This document shows, piece after piece, positions 1 to 7,261 of a DNA stretch of 15,581 nucleotides (position 1 is the stretch's first letter; every line of letters starts with the position of its first letter). Origin of the DNA: an uncultured Propionivibrio sp. (GTDB taxonomy: Bacteria; Pseudomonadota; Gammaproteobacteria; Burkholderiales; Rhodocyclaceae); assembly GCA_938040985.1 (NCBI GenBank), contig CALHZD010000040.1:1-15581 (forward strand), written 5' to 3'. A program made the position numbers and the translations under genes. The notes under the pieces were generated by a model. That model was given only the letters and a program-made list of their open reading frames with translations, was not told the DNA's origin and searched no databases.

Positions 1-759
1 GGGCTTTTTTATTGTTGCCGTCAGTAATCAAAATACACAGCAAAATATAGCACTAGAAAAAATAATAAAACTTCAGCTACTCAATTAATAAGCTGATATA
101 AATCATGGTCGATTGACTGGGGAGGTAAAATAAATCCGTCAACTTTGCCTAGAACGACGGTTTCGCCGGTATTGTGGCGGATCTGATCTAGATAAAGTCG
201 GTTTGCGTATCGGTGATAAACATATTGCCTGTTTCCCTGAATAGATATAATGAAGTCGTGCTGATTTTTTGACCGCTTGATTCATCTGGCTCTGCATACG
301 TGTCTATATCGTTTGTTTTTTTCTGTTGGGATTGTTTGTCAGGCAAATTCCTCAAGAAATATTTCCTAAATCCATACATATCGATATTTGTCGGTAGCGT
401 TTTTTGTCGTGTGGGTTAGAAGTGAAATTGATCAACGCCGCAAAATGCGATCTGTCAGGCTGAAAAAATTCGTTGTTGCCGCATTATTTTCTTGCCGACC
501 ATGTTTTGACGAATGCGCTGAACCAGGCAGGTAGCGTTTGTGACTATAATAAGTTTTCCCAAAATCCAGGTACTCGGCAGAAACACATAATGCGTGGTAT
601 ATGACACCTTAGGTGAGGTGCGCGAGCTGTGAATTTGCCCGAATCTGTCGGGTGGTTTTCCGAAAGGCGGCGCCAACGCAATAGATTACGCGCTGGATTC
701 TGCAAGAGTAGGCAGCATTTTTCGGATTTTTGCTACTTGTTTATATAAACAGGAGTCGT
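1..759. other. AT-rich intergenic region without a convincing gene
   Basis: This stretch is visibly richer in A and T than the coding DNA that follows. The window opens with GGGC followed by six T, which could be the 3' arm and T tract of a terminator cut by the window edge. An inverted repeat TCAGCT/AGCTGA with a 12-base loop lies at 73-96. An odd palindrome, CACCT-T-AGGTG, lies at 605-615, about 145 bases before the kinase start, and is directly followed by a second AGGTG. Two minus-strand open frames (188-379 and 455-676) have no ribosome binding site, no recognisable motif and no membrane pattern, so I do not call them genes. The region probably carries the promoter of the two-component system, but I cannot place -35 and -10 boxes with confidence. 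Confidence 0.6.
751..755 (+). promoter_or_regulatory. Ribosome binding site that decides the kinase start
   Basis: AGGAG lies 4 bases before a GTG codon at 760. The open frame extends 30 bases further upstream to a TTG at 730, but no purine-rich site precedes that TTG. The AGGAG/GTG pair is therefore preferred, although a 4-base spacer is on the short side. Confidence 0.6.
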
Positions 760-2772
760 GTGACTGTCTCTACCGATTTTCCCGAAAAAAAAACCAGAAG
801 ATTGCTGACTGCTCCGTCGCTTAAATGGCAAAACTGGTTGTTGCTGGGGATCAAACTAGCAATGGGATTGCTACTGGTATTGTTGGTCATGCTGTATTTC
901 GTGCTACGCCGTGATGAAGCTGATGAACAGCGTTCGACGATGATTGCCGACGTGCTGTGGCTGGAGCAGAGCGCCAGCCAGTACATCAAACGCAGCACCG
1001 AACAACTGGAACTGCTGGCGAGCGATCTGGCGCAGGAACGACGGAAAAGGCCTTTTTTTCGGCAGCGAATGGCGTATCTGTTGCGCAATAATGCGGATAT
1101 TCTTTATATCGCCTGGCTGGATGCGGCCGGTAATACGTTGATTTCCGACCAGAGAATGGCGGCAAATCCGCCGGTAACTCAGCGCATAACCGGCTCAGGC
1201 ACACAAGGCCTGATGCTGGATATGGCTGAAAAAATGGCCAGGACGGTATATTCCAACGCTTACAAGACTCCGCAAGGAGCGCAATTCGATGTGTATACGC
1301 CGGTATTCGAGGAGGGCGTCTATCAGGGATCATTGATGAGCGTCTATTCGTTTGATGTCCTGTTAAAAAATCTTGTGCCCTGGTGGTTTGCTGAAAAATA
1401 TCGGGTCAGGGTTCTTGATAACGACGGGGAAACGCTGGCGAGCAAGGCAAAGACCGATGAAGTGGAAACCTCGGAAAGTTATACGATCTCGCTGGAATAT
1501 CCGGGGTATGGCATCGTCCTTCGTGCGGACGCCTATCCGGTCAAAGGAGATTATGCGCAACGGCTGCTGATTACGCTGGTGTTTCTGCTCTTAGTTGCTG
1601 TCATCATCAGCCTCTGGGTTATGCGTAAGCATGTGCGGCAACGCCTGAACGTCGAACATGCCTTGCGCGCCGAGCACGCCTTCCGCAAGGCGATGGAAGA
1701 TTCGCTGATGGTTGGCATGCGCGCGCAGGATCTCGACGGACGCATTACCTACGTGAATCCGGCTTTTTGCCAGATGGTGGGATTTTCCGAAGTGGAGCTG
1801 CTTGATACCTCCCCCCCTTTGCCTTTCTGGCCGCCGGAAGAAATGGAGCGGATCAGCAGAATGCAGGCGGAACAAGGGCAAAAAGGTATCCAGCCAGACG
1901 GCATCGAAACGCCATTCATGCATAAAAATGGTACGCGCTTCGATGTGCTGATCTACAAAGCGCCTCTGATCGATGCGGATGGCCGGCATACCGGCTGGAT
2001 GTCGTCTGTGGTCGATGTGACGGCGCGTAAGCGCGCCGAAGAGCTTGCGCGCCAACAGCAGGAAAAATTACAGCAAACCTCGCGTCTGGTGACGATGGGC
2101 GAGCTGGCCTCCTCGCTGGCACATGAACTGAACCAACCCCTGGCGGCGATTAACAGCTACAACACAGGGTGTCTGAACAAGCTATCCGCCAGCGAATTTT
2201 CGCGCGAAGAACTGAGATTTGCCATGGAAAAACTGGGTGTCCAAGCGCGTCGTGCGGGCCATATCATCCGCCATATCCATGATTTTGTGCGTAAGAGCGA
2301 GCCTAAACTGGCTGCCTGCAACCTCGTCGAGGTCATTCAGGACAGTATCGGCTTCATCTCCGCTGATGCCCGGGCGCGTAGCGTCCGTATTGTCGGCAAG
2401 ATTGCCGATACGTCGGTTAATTTGTATGCCGATCGCGTTATGCTTGAGCAAGTGCTGCTCAACCTGATGCGCAATGCCATCGAGGCAATGATGGCGCCGG
2501 ACATTTTGCCGGAGCGTCGGCGATTGATCATTAGTTTGACAGTTGAAGGTGATCAGGCAAGAATCCGCGTCGTGGATCGGGGGGGCGGCATTCCGGCGGC
2601 GATCCGTGAAAACTTGTTTACCCCGTTCTTTTCGACAAAAAAGGAAGGCATGGGCATGGGGCTAAACATCTGCCGCTCGATCATCGAATTTCACCGCGGC
2701 CGCCTATGGGTTGAAGACAGCCCGGACGGCGGCGCTATTTTCAATATTTCCCTTCCCCTGGCATCGCAATGA
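760..2772 (+). CDS. Membrane PAS-domain sensor histidine kinase, DctS-like
   Basis: Sensor kinase of 670 residues from the GTG start; it autophosphorylates and passes the phosphate to the response regulator encoded just downstream. What is seen: a first membrane segment at about 28-49, a periplasmic sensor of about 215 residues (50-267), and a second membrane segment at about 268-288. A PAS domain follows at about 308-426 (ITYVNPAFCQMVGFSEVELL). The phospho-acceptor motif LAHELNQPLAA has its histidine near residue 455. The ATPase domain shows an N box (LLNLMRNAIEAM), a G1 box (DRGGGIP) and an F/G2 region (FFSTKKEGMGMGLNICRS). The H-box type, the two membrane segments with a single PAS domain, and the FixJ-like partner resemble DctS of C4-dicarboxylate sensing and the FixL/TodS group. 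The periplasmic part may be a Cache fold, which I infer from size and position. The ligand is unknown, and no dicarboxylate transporter lies nearby. The gene overlaps the regulator by 4 bases (ATGA). Confidence 0.88.
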   Translation: MTVSTDFPEKKTRRLLTAPSLKWQNWLLLGIKLAMGLLLVLLVMLYFVLRRDEADEQRSTMIADVLWLEQSASQYIKRSTEQLELLASDLAQERRKRPFFRQRMAYLLRNNADILYIAWLDAAGNTLISDQRMAANPPVTQRITGSGTQGLMLDMAEKMARTVYSNAYKTPQGAQFDVYTPVFEEGVYQGSLMSVYSFDVLLKNLVPWWFAEKYRVRVLDNDGETLASKAKTDEVETSESYTISLEYPGYGIVLRADAYPVKGDYAQRLLITLVFLLLVAVIISLWVMRKHVRQRLNVEHALRAEHAFRKAMEDSLMVGMRAQDLDGRITYVNPAFCQMVGFSEVELLDTSPPLPFWPPEEMERISRMQAEQGQKGIQPDGIETPFMHKNGTRFDVLIYKAPLIDADGRHTGWMSSVVDVTARKRAEELARQQQEKLQQTSRLVTMGELASSLAHELNQPLAAINSYNTGCLNKLSASEFSREELRFAMEKLGVQARRAGHIIRHIHDFVRKSEPKLAACNLVEVIQDSIGFISADARARSVRIVGKIADTSVNLYADRVMLEQVLLNLMRNAIEAMMAPDILPERRRLIISLTVEGDQARIRVVDRGGGIPAAIRENLFTPFFSTKKEGMGMGLNICRSIIEFHRGRLWVEDSPDGGAIFNISLPLASQ

Positions 2773-3380
2773 CCTCTCATGTCTATATCGTCGATGATGA
2801 TGACGCCATCCGCGACTCACTTTCCTGGATGCTTCAATCGCGCGGAATTTCCTGCCGTGATTTTCCCTCCGCCGAGGCTTTTCTTGATAACCTGACGCCC
2901 AGCCTGTCTGGCTGTATCCTGCTCGATGTGCGGATGAGTGGAATGAGCGGCAACGAGCTGTTTGAAATCCTGCGAGAGCGCGGCTGCCATATGCCGGTGA
3001 TTTTCCTGACGGGGCATGGCGACGTACCGCTTGCCGTTTCTGCCCTGAAAGGCGGCGCCTTCGATTTCTTCGAGAAGCCGTGCAATGACAACCAGTTAGC
3101 CGATCGTATCGTCGAAGCGCTGAAGTTCGACGAAGAACAGCGCGAGGCCGCGGCGACGGCGGAATCGATCGGCGCGCGCTTGAACCGTTTGTCTGCGCGC
3201 GAACGGCAGGTCATGGAGCGGGTGCTGGCCGGGAAGTTGAACAAGGTAATCGCCGATGAATTGCATGTCAGTATGCGGACGGTGGAAGTGCATCGGTCGA
3301 GCCTGTTTGAAAAAATGGGCGTCAAGACCGCCGTTGAACTGGCGCAGATTCTGGTCAAGAATCCCGTCAAGATGCCTTGA
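2769..3380 (+). CDS. LuxR/FixJ-type response regulator, DctR-like
   Basis: Response regulator of 203 residues, the cognate partner of the upstream kinase. The receiver domain (about 1-120) shows the acidic pocket DDDD near residues 9-12, the phosphorylated aspartate D53 in ILLDVRMSG, T81 in FLTGHGD and K103 in FFEKPC. A LuxR/NarL-type helix-turn-helix follows at about 138-195 (LSARERQVMERVLAG, then ADELHVSMRTVEVHRS). This is the full architecture and usual length of the FixJ/DctR/TodT group, which activates target promoters when phosphorylated. The ATG start overlaps the kinase stop as ATGA and has no Shine-Dalgarno site of its own, so translation is probably coupled. The target genes cannot be read from the window; transport of organic acids is a guess based on the DctR resemblance. 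No clear terminator follows in the 172-base gap before the next gene. Confidence 0.88.
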   Translation: MTSHVYIVDDDDAIRDSLSWMLQSRGISCRDFPSAEAFLDNLTPSLSGCILLDVRMSGMSGNELFEILRERGCHMPVIFLTGHGDVPLAVSALKGGAFDFFEKPCNDNQLADRIVEALKFDEEQREAAATAESIGARLNRLSARERQVMERVLAGKLNKVIADELHVSMRTVEVHRSSLFEKMGVKTAVELAQILVKNPVKMP

Positions 3381-3552
3381 TCAATCCAGCCGGGACGATG
3401 AATTTAAATCCCCATGCTGCGTCAGTCTGCCGCCTTATATAAAAAATGGATTTTTCTGCCTGGCGCGCATGCCTGAGCCGTTTCTCTGCTGACATGACTG
3501 ACATGGCGCCCCTATCACGTCCAGATCACGTTTATTTTGTGCCCGCATCAAC

Positions 3553-4194
3553 ATGGAATATCTGACGGCTTTCATTGACATTATCCTGCACCTCGACAAG
3601 CATCTGGAATTTCTTGTGCAACAGTATGGTCATTGGATCTATGTCATTCTCTTCGCCATTATTTTTAGCGAGACAGGCTTTGTCGTGACCGCTTTCTTGC
3701 CGGGAGATTCTCTGTTGTTTGTTGCAGGCGGCCTGGCGGCGCTTGGCGGCATGGATATTTATTTGCTGCTTGCCGTCCTGGTTGCCGCGGCAGTGTTCGG
3801 CAACGCGCTCAACTACCAGATCGGGCGTTTTCTCGGCCCCAAAGTATTTCAGTGGGAAAACTCGCATTTTTTTAATAAAGCGGCGCTGGTCAAAACGCAG
3901 GCTTTCTATGAAAAACATGGCGGCAAAACGCTGGTGATTTCCCGTTTTCTGCCGCTGTTCCGGACATTTGCGCCCTTTGTGGCTGGTGTCGGAGCGATGG
4001 CCTGGATGCGTTTCATCTTTTTTACCCTGCTGGGGGCGCTGGCCTGGGTGTTGGGCTTGACGCTGGCCGGCTATTTCTTCGGGAATCTGCCGTGGGTCAG
4101 GCAAAATCTGAGTGTGGTGATTCTTGGCATTATTGTTGTTTCTTTGCTCCCTGTCTTGATCGGCTGGTACCAGCATTGGCGGGCATCGGCATGA
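3553..4194 (+). CDS. DedA-family inner-membrane protein
   Basis: Integral membrane protein of 213 residues, the usual DedA/VTT-domain length. The family (YqjA, YghB, UptA and relatives) takes part in lipid handling, probably undecaprenyl-phosphate or phospholipid flipping, and in proton-dependent envelope homeostasis. Seen here: hydrophobic segments at about 28-48, 52-65, 70-83, 150-176 and 186-205; the signature FLPGDSLLFVAGG at 49-60; RFLPLFRTFAPFVAG at 131-145; and the C-terminal GYFFGNLP. E40, D52, R131 and R137 sit where YqjA/YghB have the essential E39, D51, R130 and R136, so the protein should be functional. The start has no good Shine-Dalgarno site, but the N-terminus matches the family's usual short amphipathic lead. 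The last codons overlap the next small gene by 4 bases. Which lipid this member moves cannot be told from sequence. Confidence 0.92.
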   Translation: MEYLTAFIDIILHLDKHLEFLVQQYGHWIYVILFAIIFSETGFVVTAFLPGDSLLFVAGGLAALGGMDIYLLLAVLVAAAVFGNALNYQIGRFLGPKVFQWENSHFFNKAALVKTQAFYEKHGGKTLVISRFLPLFRTFAPFVAGVGAMAWMRFIFFTLLGALAWVLGLTLAGYFFGNLPWVRQNLSVVILGIIVVSLLPVLIGWYQHWRASA

Positions 4195-4316
4195 TCCGGC
4201 GCATTTGCCTGCTAATGGCTTGTTTCCTGCCATTGTTGTGCGCATGTGCCACGCGCACCGGCTCGGATGGGCGGCAGGAAACGCATTTTCATCCGCGTTA
4301 TCTTGCCAAGATTTAA
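4191..4316 (+). CDS. Small putative lipoprotein overlapping DedA
   Basis: An open frame of 41 residues beginning with the ATG that overlaps the dedA stop (ATGA). Residues 1-18 form a lipoprotein-type signal: MIRR, a hydrophobic stretch, then LCAC, which would put the lipidated cysteine at residue 19. The mature peptide would be only about 23 residues (CATRTGSDGRQETHFHPRYL and three more). Tiny lipoproteins of this kind are common in proteobacteria and often missed. The overlap suggests translation coupled to dedA. The weak points are its shortness, a cysteine at the -2 position of the lipobox, and the lack of a recognised family. It is also the last host-like sequence before the foreign-looking block. 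I infer an envelope location; the role is unknown. Confidence 0.5.
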   Translation: MIRRICLLMACFLPLLCACATRTGSDGRQETHFHPRYLAKI

Positions 4317-4414
4317 AACCCATTTGATCAAATGAAGCAAGAGTATGAAATTTCATGAGATTTGGAAAAAAACTATTAAATTTAGGACAAAATTTAGGCA
4401 GAAATTTAAAGCCG

Positions 4415-5563
4415 ATGAGCGCGTTAAAGAAACTCCTATTTTTATTGCCGCTTTTGGCGCTCCCTGCGCAGGCTTTGGAGCCAAAAATCGAAATCCAACC
4501 AAATCCCGTCGAAAAAAATGGCCTGTACTATGTGGGCGGCAAGCCCTATAACGGCACGCTAAAAATGCTGCATTACAGCGCCGAGGATCTCTACGACGTA
4601 AATTTTATGGGTATGATTTATCCAAGGCTCAAGCCGCTGCCGCCCACGCTTATTCGCGAGATCGATGTGGAGGACGGCATGGCGGTGAGTTATAGAGATT
4701 ATTTCGACGGCAGGGATAAGCCCTCAAACGAATACCCCCTAAAAAACGGCCTACGCGAGGGCACGGCAAAGCTCTACCACGCAGATAGCGGCGCGCTAGC
4801 GGGCGAGGTCGAGTACAAAGCTGGCATCCGCGACGGACGCTATCGCCTCTACTACTTTGATGAGGGTGGCGCGCTGAAACAGGAGGGCGTCTACAAGGCG
4901 GACAGGCGCGAAGGTATTTTTACCGACTACTATAAAAGTGGCGAGATAAGCGCGCGCCACCCCTATTCGGGCGGGCTGCGAAATGGCGAGGACGTTGATT
5001 ATTACAAAAGTGGCAAGGTGCGCAGCGTGCGAATCTATAAGAACGATAAGCGCCAAGGCGTCGAGAAATGGTACTACGAAAGCGGCGCACTAAGAGAGAC
5101 GGGCATTTACAAAGACGACCGCAAGCAGGGCGTTTGGAAATGGTTTTACGAGGACGGCAAAACGCGCGTAATTGAAAATTTCAAAGACGGCGAGAAAGAT
5201 GGCGCCGTGCGGGAATACTACCCAAGCGGAAAGCTCAAAGGCGAATACGAGTTTAAGCGCGGTAGGCAAACGGGCACGGGACTGAATTACTACGAGAGCG
5301 GGGCACTCGCGGCGAAGGTGATGTTTAAAGACGGGCGCAAACACGGACTGTACGAAACATACCACGAAAACGGCATGCTTAAAGCTATGGTGAGCTTTGA
5401 TGACGGCCTGGAAACAGGTGAGGCGCGCCACTACTACGCAAACGGCAAGCCCGAAGCTTTGGGCGAGTTTGAACGCGGGCGGCTCATTCGCGCCAAAAAA
5501 TACGACAAAGCGGGCAAACTAATCAGCGACAGATCCAACAAAAACGGGCTTTCGCGGGAGTGA
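4415..5563 (+). CDS. Exported MORN_2/YwqK-type repeat protein, likely acquired
   Basis: Protein of 382 residues from the chosen ATG. A classical signal peptide covers residues 1-20 (KK, then FLLPLLALP, cut after AQA), so the protein should be periplasmic or beyond. An upstream in-frame ATG at 4355 would add 20 residues before the signal and is less likely. After a linker, ten repeats run at about 116-358: eight of exactly 24 residues and the first two of 25 and 26, each shaped G....YY.SG.L......Y..G..., as in MORN_2 (PF07661) proteins annotated as YwqK-family antitoxins. In Bacillus, YwqK neutralises the LXG toxin YwqJ, but most family members have no proven function, and no toxin gene lies nearby. 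Codon choice (many AAA, CTA, TTA) and the AT-rich flanks differ from all neighbours. The style recalls Campylobacter, where such genes occur as families; I infer horizontal transfer. It may equally be a surface or adhesion protein. Confidence 0.8.
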   Translation: MSALKKLLFLLPLLALPAQALEPKIEIQPNPVEKNGLYYVGGKPYNGTLKMLHYSAEDLYDVNFMGMIYPRLKPLPPTLIREIDVEDGMAVSYRDYFDGRDKPSNEYPLKNGLREGTAKLYHADSGALAGEVEYKAGIRDGRYRLYYFDEGGALKQEGVYKADRREGIFTDYYKSGEISARHPYSGGLRNGEDVDYYKSGKVRSVRIYKNDKRQGVEKWYYESGALRETGIYKDDRKQGVWKWFYEDGKTRVIENFKDGEKDGAVREYYPSGKLKGEYEFKRGRQTGTGLNYYESGALAAKVMFKDGRKHGLYETYHENGMLKAMVSFDDGLETGEARHYYANGKPEALGEFERGRLIRAKKYDKAGKLISDRSNKNGLSRE

Positions 5564-6170
5564 AGTTTGACGCAAAAAATTTTAGAAATGAAATAAGACG
5601 ATAAAAATAACTCAAGAAGATCCGTATGAAATTTGTCAGTGAGATTACAGTCTTTATGATCAACAAGAATGAAGAAAATAGAAGTACTTTTTGCTGATAA
5701 TTGTAAAGAGGGTTCGGATGAGATACGCCAGAGAGCATATGGGCGCGAGATTTATTGATGTAAACGAGCAGAGTTTATAGGCGATTGCCTCTTACGGGAA
5801 AGAGAGTTCTAAGACATTTGACAGCGGTGAGTCAGATATCTTAGGCATGCCATATCCGATAATCAGTCCGATGATGTTTGCGGCCTGGTGAAAATTTATG
5901 TGTCTATTTGTCTATAAGCTTAAATTTGTGTTATTTAAATTTTGCTTCTATATTTAGTACCTTATTTTAATAATTTGCTATGAATTCGTAGATGGCGTGT
6001 TACGAAAAGACAAACTGCTAGGCAAACGTGTGGCCGGGCGGGCTAAATGGCGTGGAGATTTTGTTAAGTAGCATAAATCCAAGTGTATTGAAGTCTGCCA
6101 GCGTGAAAACAGATGAGCACAGCGAATGAATTTTTAGCGTGGCACGTAAATATTTCGCAGGATAGCGGCA
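5564..6170. other. AT-rich non-coding block after the acquired gene
   Basis: About 600 bases between the MORN-repeat gene and the next host-like gene. The DNA is strongly AT-rich, especially around 5880-5990, with many stop codons in all frames. A few short frames, such as 23 codons at 5626-5697 and about 30 codons ending in a stop near 6060, look like scraps rather than genes. No terminator with a clear stem and T tract, no tRNA-like structure, and no integrase or transposase relic was seen. It is most simply the downstream flank of the foreign segment, decayed, with the host promoter for the purN cluster somewhere near its right end. Confidence 0.55.
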
Positions 6171-6566
6171 ATGTATGCATTCAGCCCGGACTATACGGGG
6201 GATCGTGTCCTGGCGCTGATGGCGGGACTGATCGGGATGGTCGATGCCGCCTTTGAACACACGCAAGATTTCTACGTGCTTGATGATTTACATGAACAGA
6301 AGCTCTACAACTGCGCGCGCAATGTTGAAATTGCCATCTGGAAAATCGCCTCGTCACGCGATGCCCGCGGCGAACCGCTGCTGCTGGCCAATGCCTTGAC
6401 CCAAGGTGCCGTTAACCTGAGTTTTGAACGGGAATTCGGGCGCATTATCGGGTTGCTTGATATGCTTTCGCAGGTGATGGCCGATAAACATGGCCGCTCG
6501 GTGACGCGGTTGACGCAGATGGTGGCAACGACGCTATTTTTACCCATTAGTGCGCTGGGAGTGTAA
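6171..6566 (+). CDS. Uncharacterised 131-residue protein coupled to purN
   Basis: I do not recognise this family. The product has 131 residues, no signal peptide and no membrane segment, and looks mostly helical. Features are an acidic aromatic N-terminal part (HTQDFYVLDDLHEQKLYNCA at 30-49), a middle part with IAIWKIASSRDARGEPLLLA, and the C-terminal TTLFLPISALGV. The ATG at 6171 has a good site, AGGA at 6159-6162, 8 bases upstream. The stop overlaps the purN start by one base (TAATG), and the purN ribosome site lies inside the end of this gene, so the two are very likely co-translated. Base composition returns to the GC-rich host style here, so it belongs to the host. It may be a conserved companion of purN or simply sit in the same operon; a role in purine synthesis is not shown. 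Confidence 0.75.
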   Translation: MYAFSPDYTGDRVLALMAGLIGMVDAAFEHTQDFYVLDDLHEQKLYNCARNVEIAIWKIASSRDARGEPLLLANALTQGAVNLSFEREFGRIIGLLDMLSQVMADKHGRSVTRLTQMVATTLFLPISALGV

Positions 6567-7213
6567 TGAAACGAATCGTGATTCTGATCTCTGGCCGAGG
6601 CAGCAATATGTGCTCGATTCTCGACGCCATCGCGGCGGGGGAATTGCCGGCCAACGTTGCCGCCATCATTGCCAACCGTCCGGAGGCGGCAGGGCTTGAA
6701 ACGGCGCGCTCCCGCGGTATTCCGGTGCGTCTCGTCGATCACCGGCATTATGCCGATCGCGCTGCCTTTGATGCAGCGCTGGCCGAGACGATCGATGCCT
6801 TTGCGCCCGATCTGGTTGTACTGGCAGGTTTCATGCGAATCCTGACGCTGGATTTCGTTCAGCGCTACCGCGGGCGAATGCTGAATATCCATCCCTCGCT
6901 GCTCCCCTTGTTTACTGGCCTGCATACGCATCGCCGGGCGCTGGAGGCTGGGGTCCGCGTCCATGGCTGTACGGTGCATTTCGTTACGCCTGAACTGGAT
7001 CATGGACCGATCGTGATTCAGGCCGCTGTGCCGGTGCTTGATGGCGATGATGAATCTGCGCTGGCATCACGCGTGCTGGCGCAGGAGCATGTGATTTATC
7101 CGCTGGCGATCCGCTGGTTCGTCGAAGGGCGCCTGCATCTGCTTGACGGAAAGGTCAAGCTCGATCTGCCGCAGGATGACCGCGCTGCACTGATTTCTCC
7201 CTGGACGGTATAA
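6566..7213 (+). CDS. purN: Phosphoribosylglycinamide formyltransferase (GART)
   Basis: PurN moves a formyl group from 10-formyltetrahydrofolate to GAR, the third step of cytosolic de novo purine synthesis. The 215 residues match the usual length. Visible signatures are the phosphate-binding ISGRGSNM near residues 9-15, LVVLAGFMRIL (83-93), the catalytic pair N107 and H109 in LNIHPSLLP, and catalytic D145 in ELDHGPIV, equivalent to N106, H108 and D144 of the E. coli enzyme. LFTGLHTHRRALEAG, GCTVHFV and the C-terminal SPWTV region also fit. A GGGAG site at 6557-6561 precedes the ATG by 4 bases and lies within the preceding gene. The spacing to the next gene is 48 bases. All key residues are present, so the enzyme should be active. 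Confidence 0.97.
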   Translation: MKRIVILISGRGSNMCSILDAIAAGELPANVAAIIANRPEAAGLETARSRGIPVRLVDHRHYADRAAFDAALAETIDAFAPDLVVLAGFMRILTLDFVQRYRGRMLNIHPSLLPLFTGLHTHRRALEAGVRVHGCTVHFVTPELDHGPIVIQAAVPVLDGDDESALASRVLAQEHVIYPLAIRWFVEGRLHLLDGKVKLDLPQDDRAALISPWTV

Positions 7214-7261
7214 CGACTGCGCGGCGTGGTAGCGCGGGCATTGCATGTATCGTGCGGGCGT

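Noticed and set aside
188..676. Two minus-strand open frames in the left AT-rich region
   Set aside because: They have no ribosome binding site, no recognisable motif and no membrane or signal pattern. Frames of this length are expected by chance.
3426..3465. Stray copy of the 40-base unit in the dctR-dedA gap
   Set aside because: CCTTATATAAAA resembles one subtype core, but the rest of the unit does not align, so a chance match is more likely.
3489..3505. TGACATG direct repeat before dedA as an activator site
   Set aside because: It is only two short copies (period 9), with no promoter elements placed relative to it; too weak to call.
4355..4414. Upstream ATG as the start of the MORN-repeat gene
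   Set aside because: It would place 20 extra residues before a textbook signal peptide. The ATG at 4415 directly precedes the signal's charged region.
5523..5738. Minus-strand hydrophobic open frame after the MORN-repeat gene
   Set aside because: It is mostly translated AT-rich DNA (many Phe, Ile and Leu), overlaps the end of a real gene and has no ribosome site.
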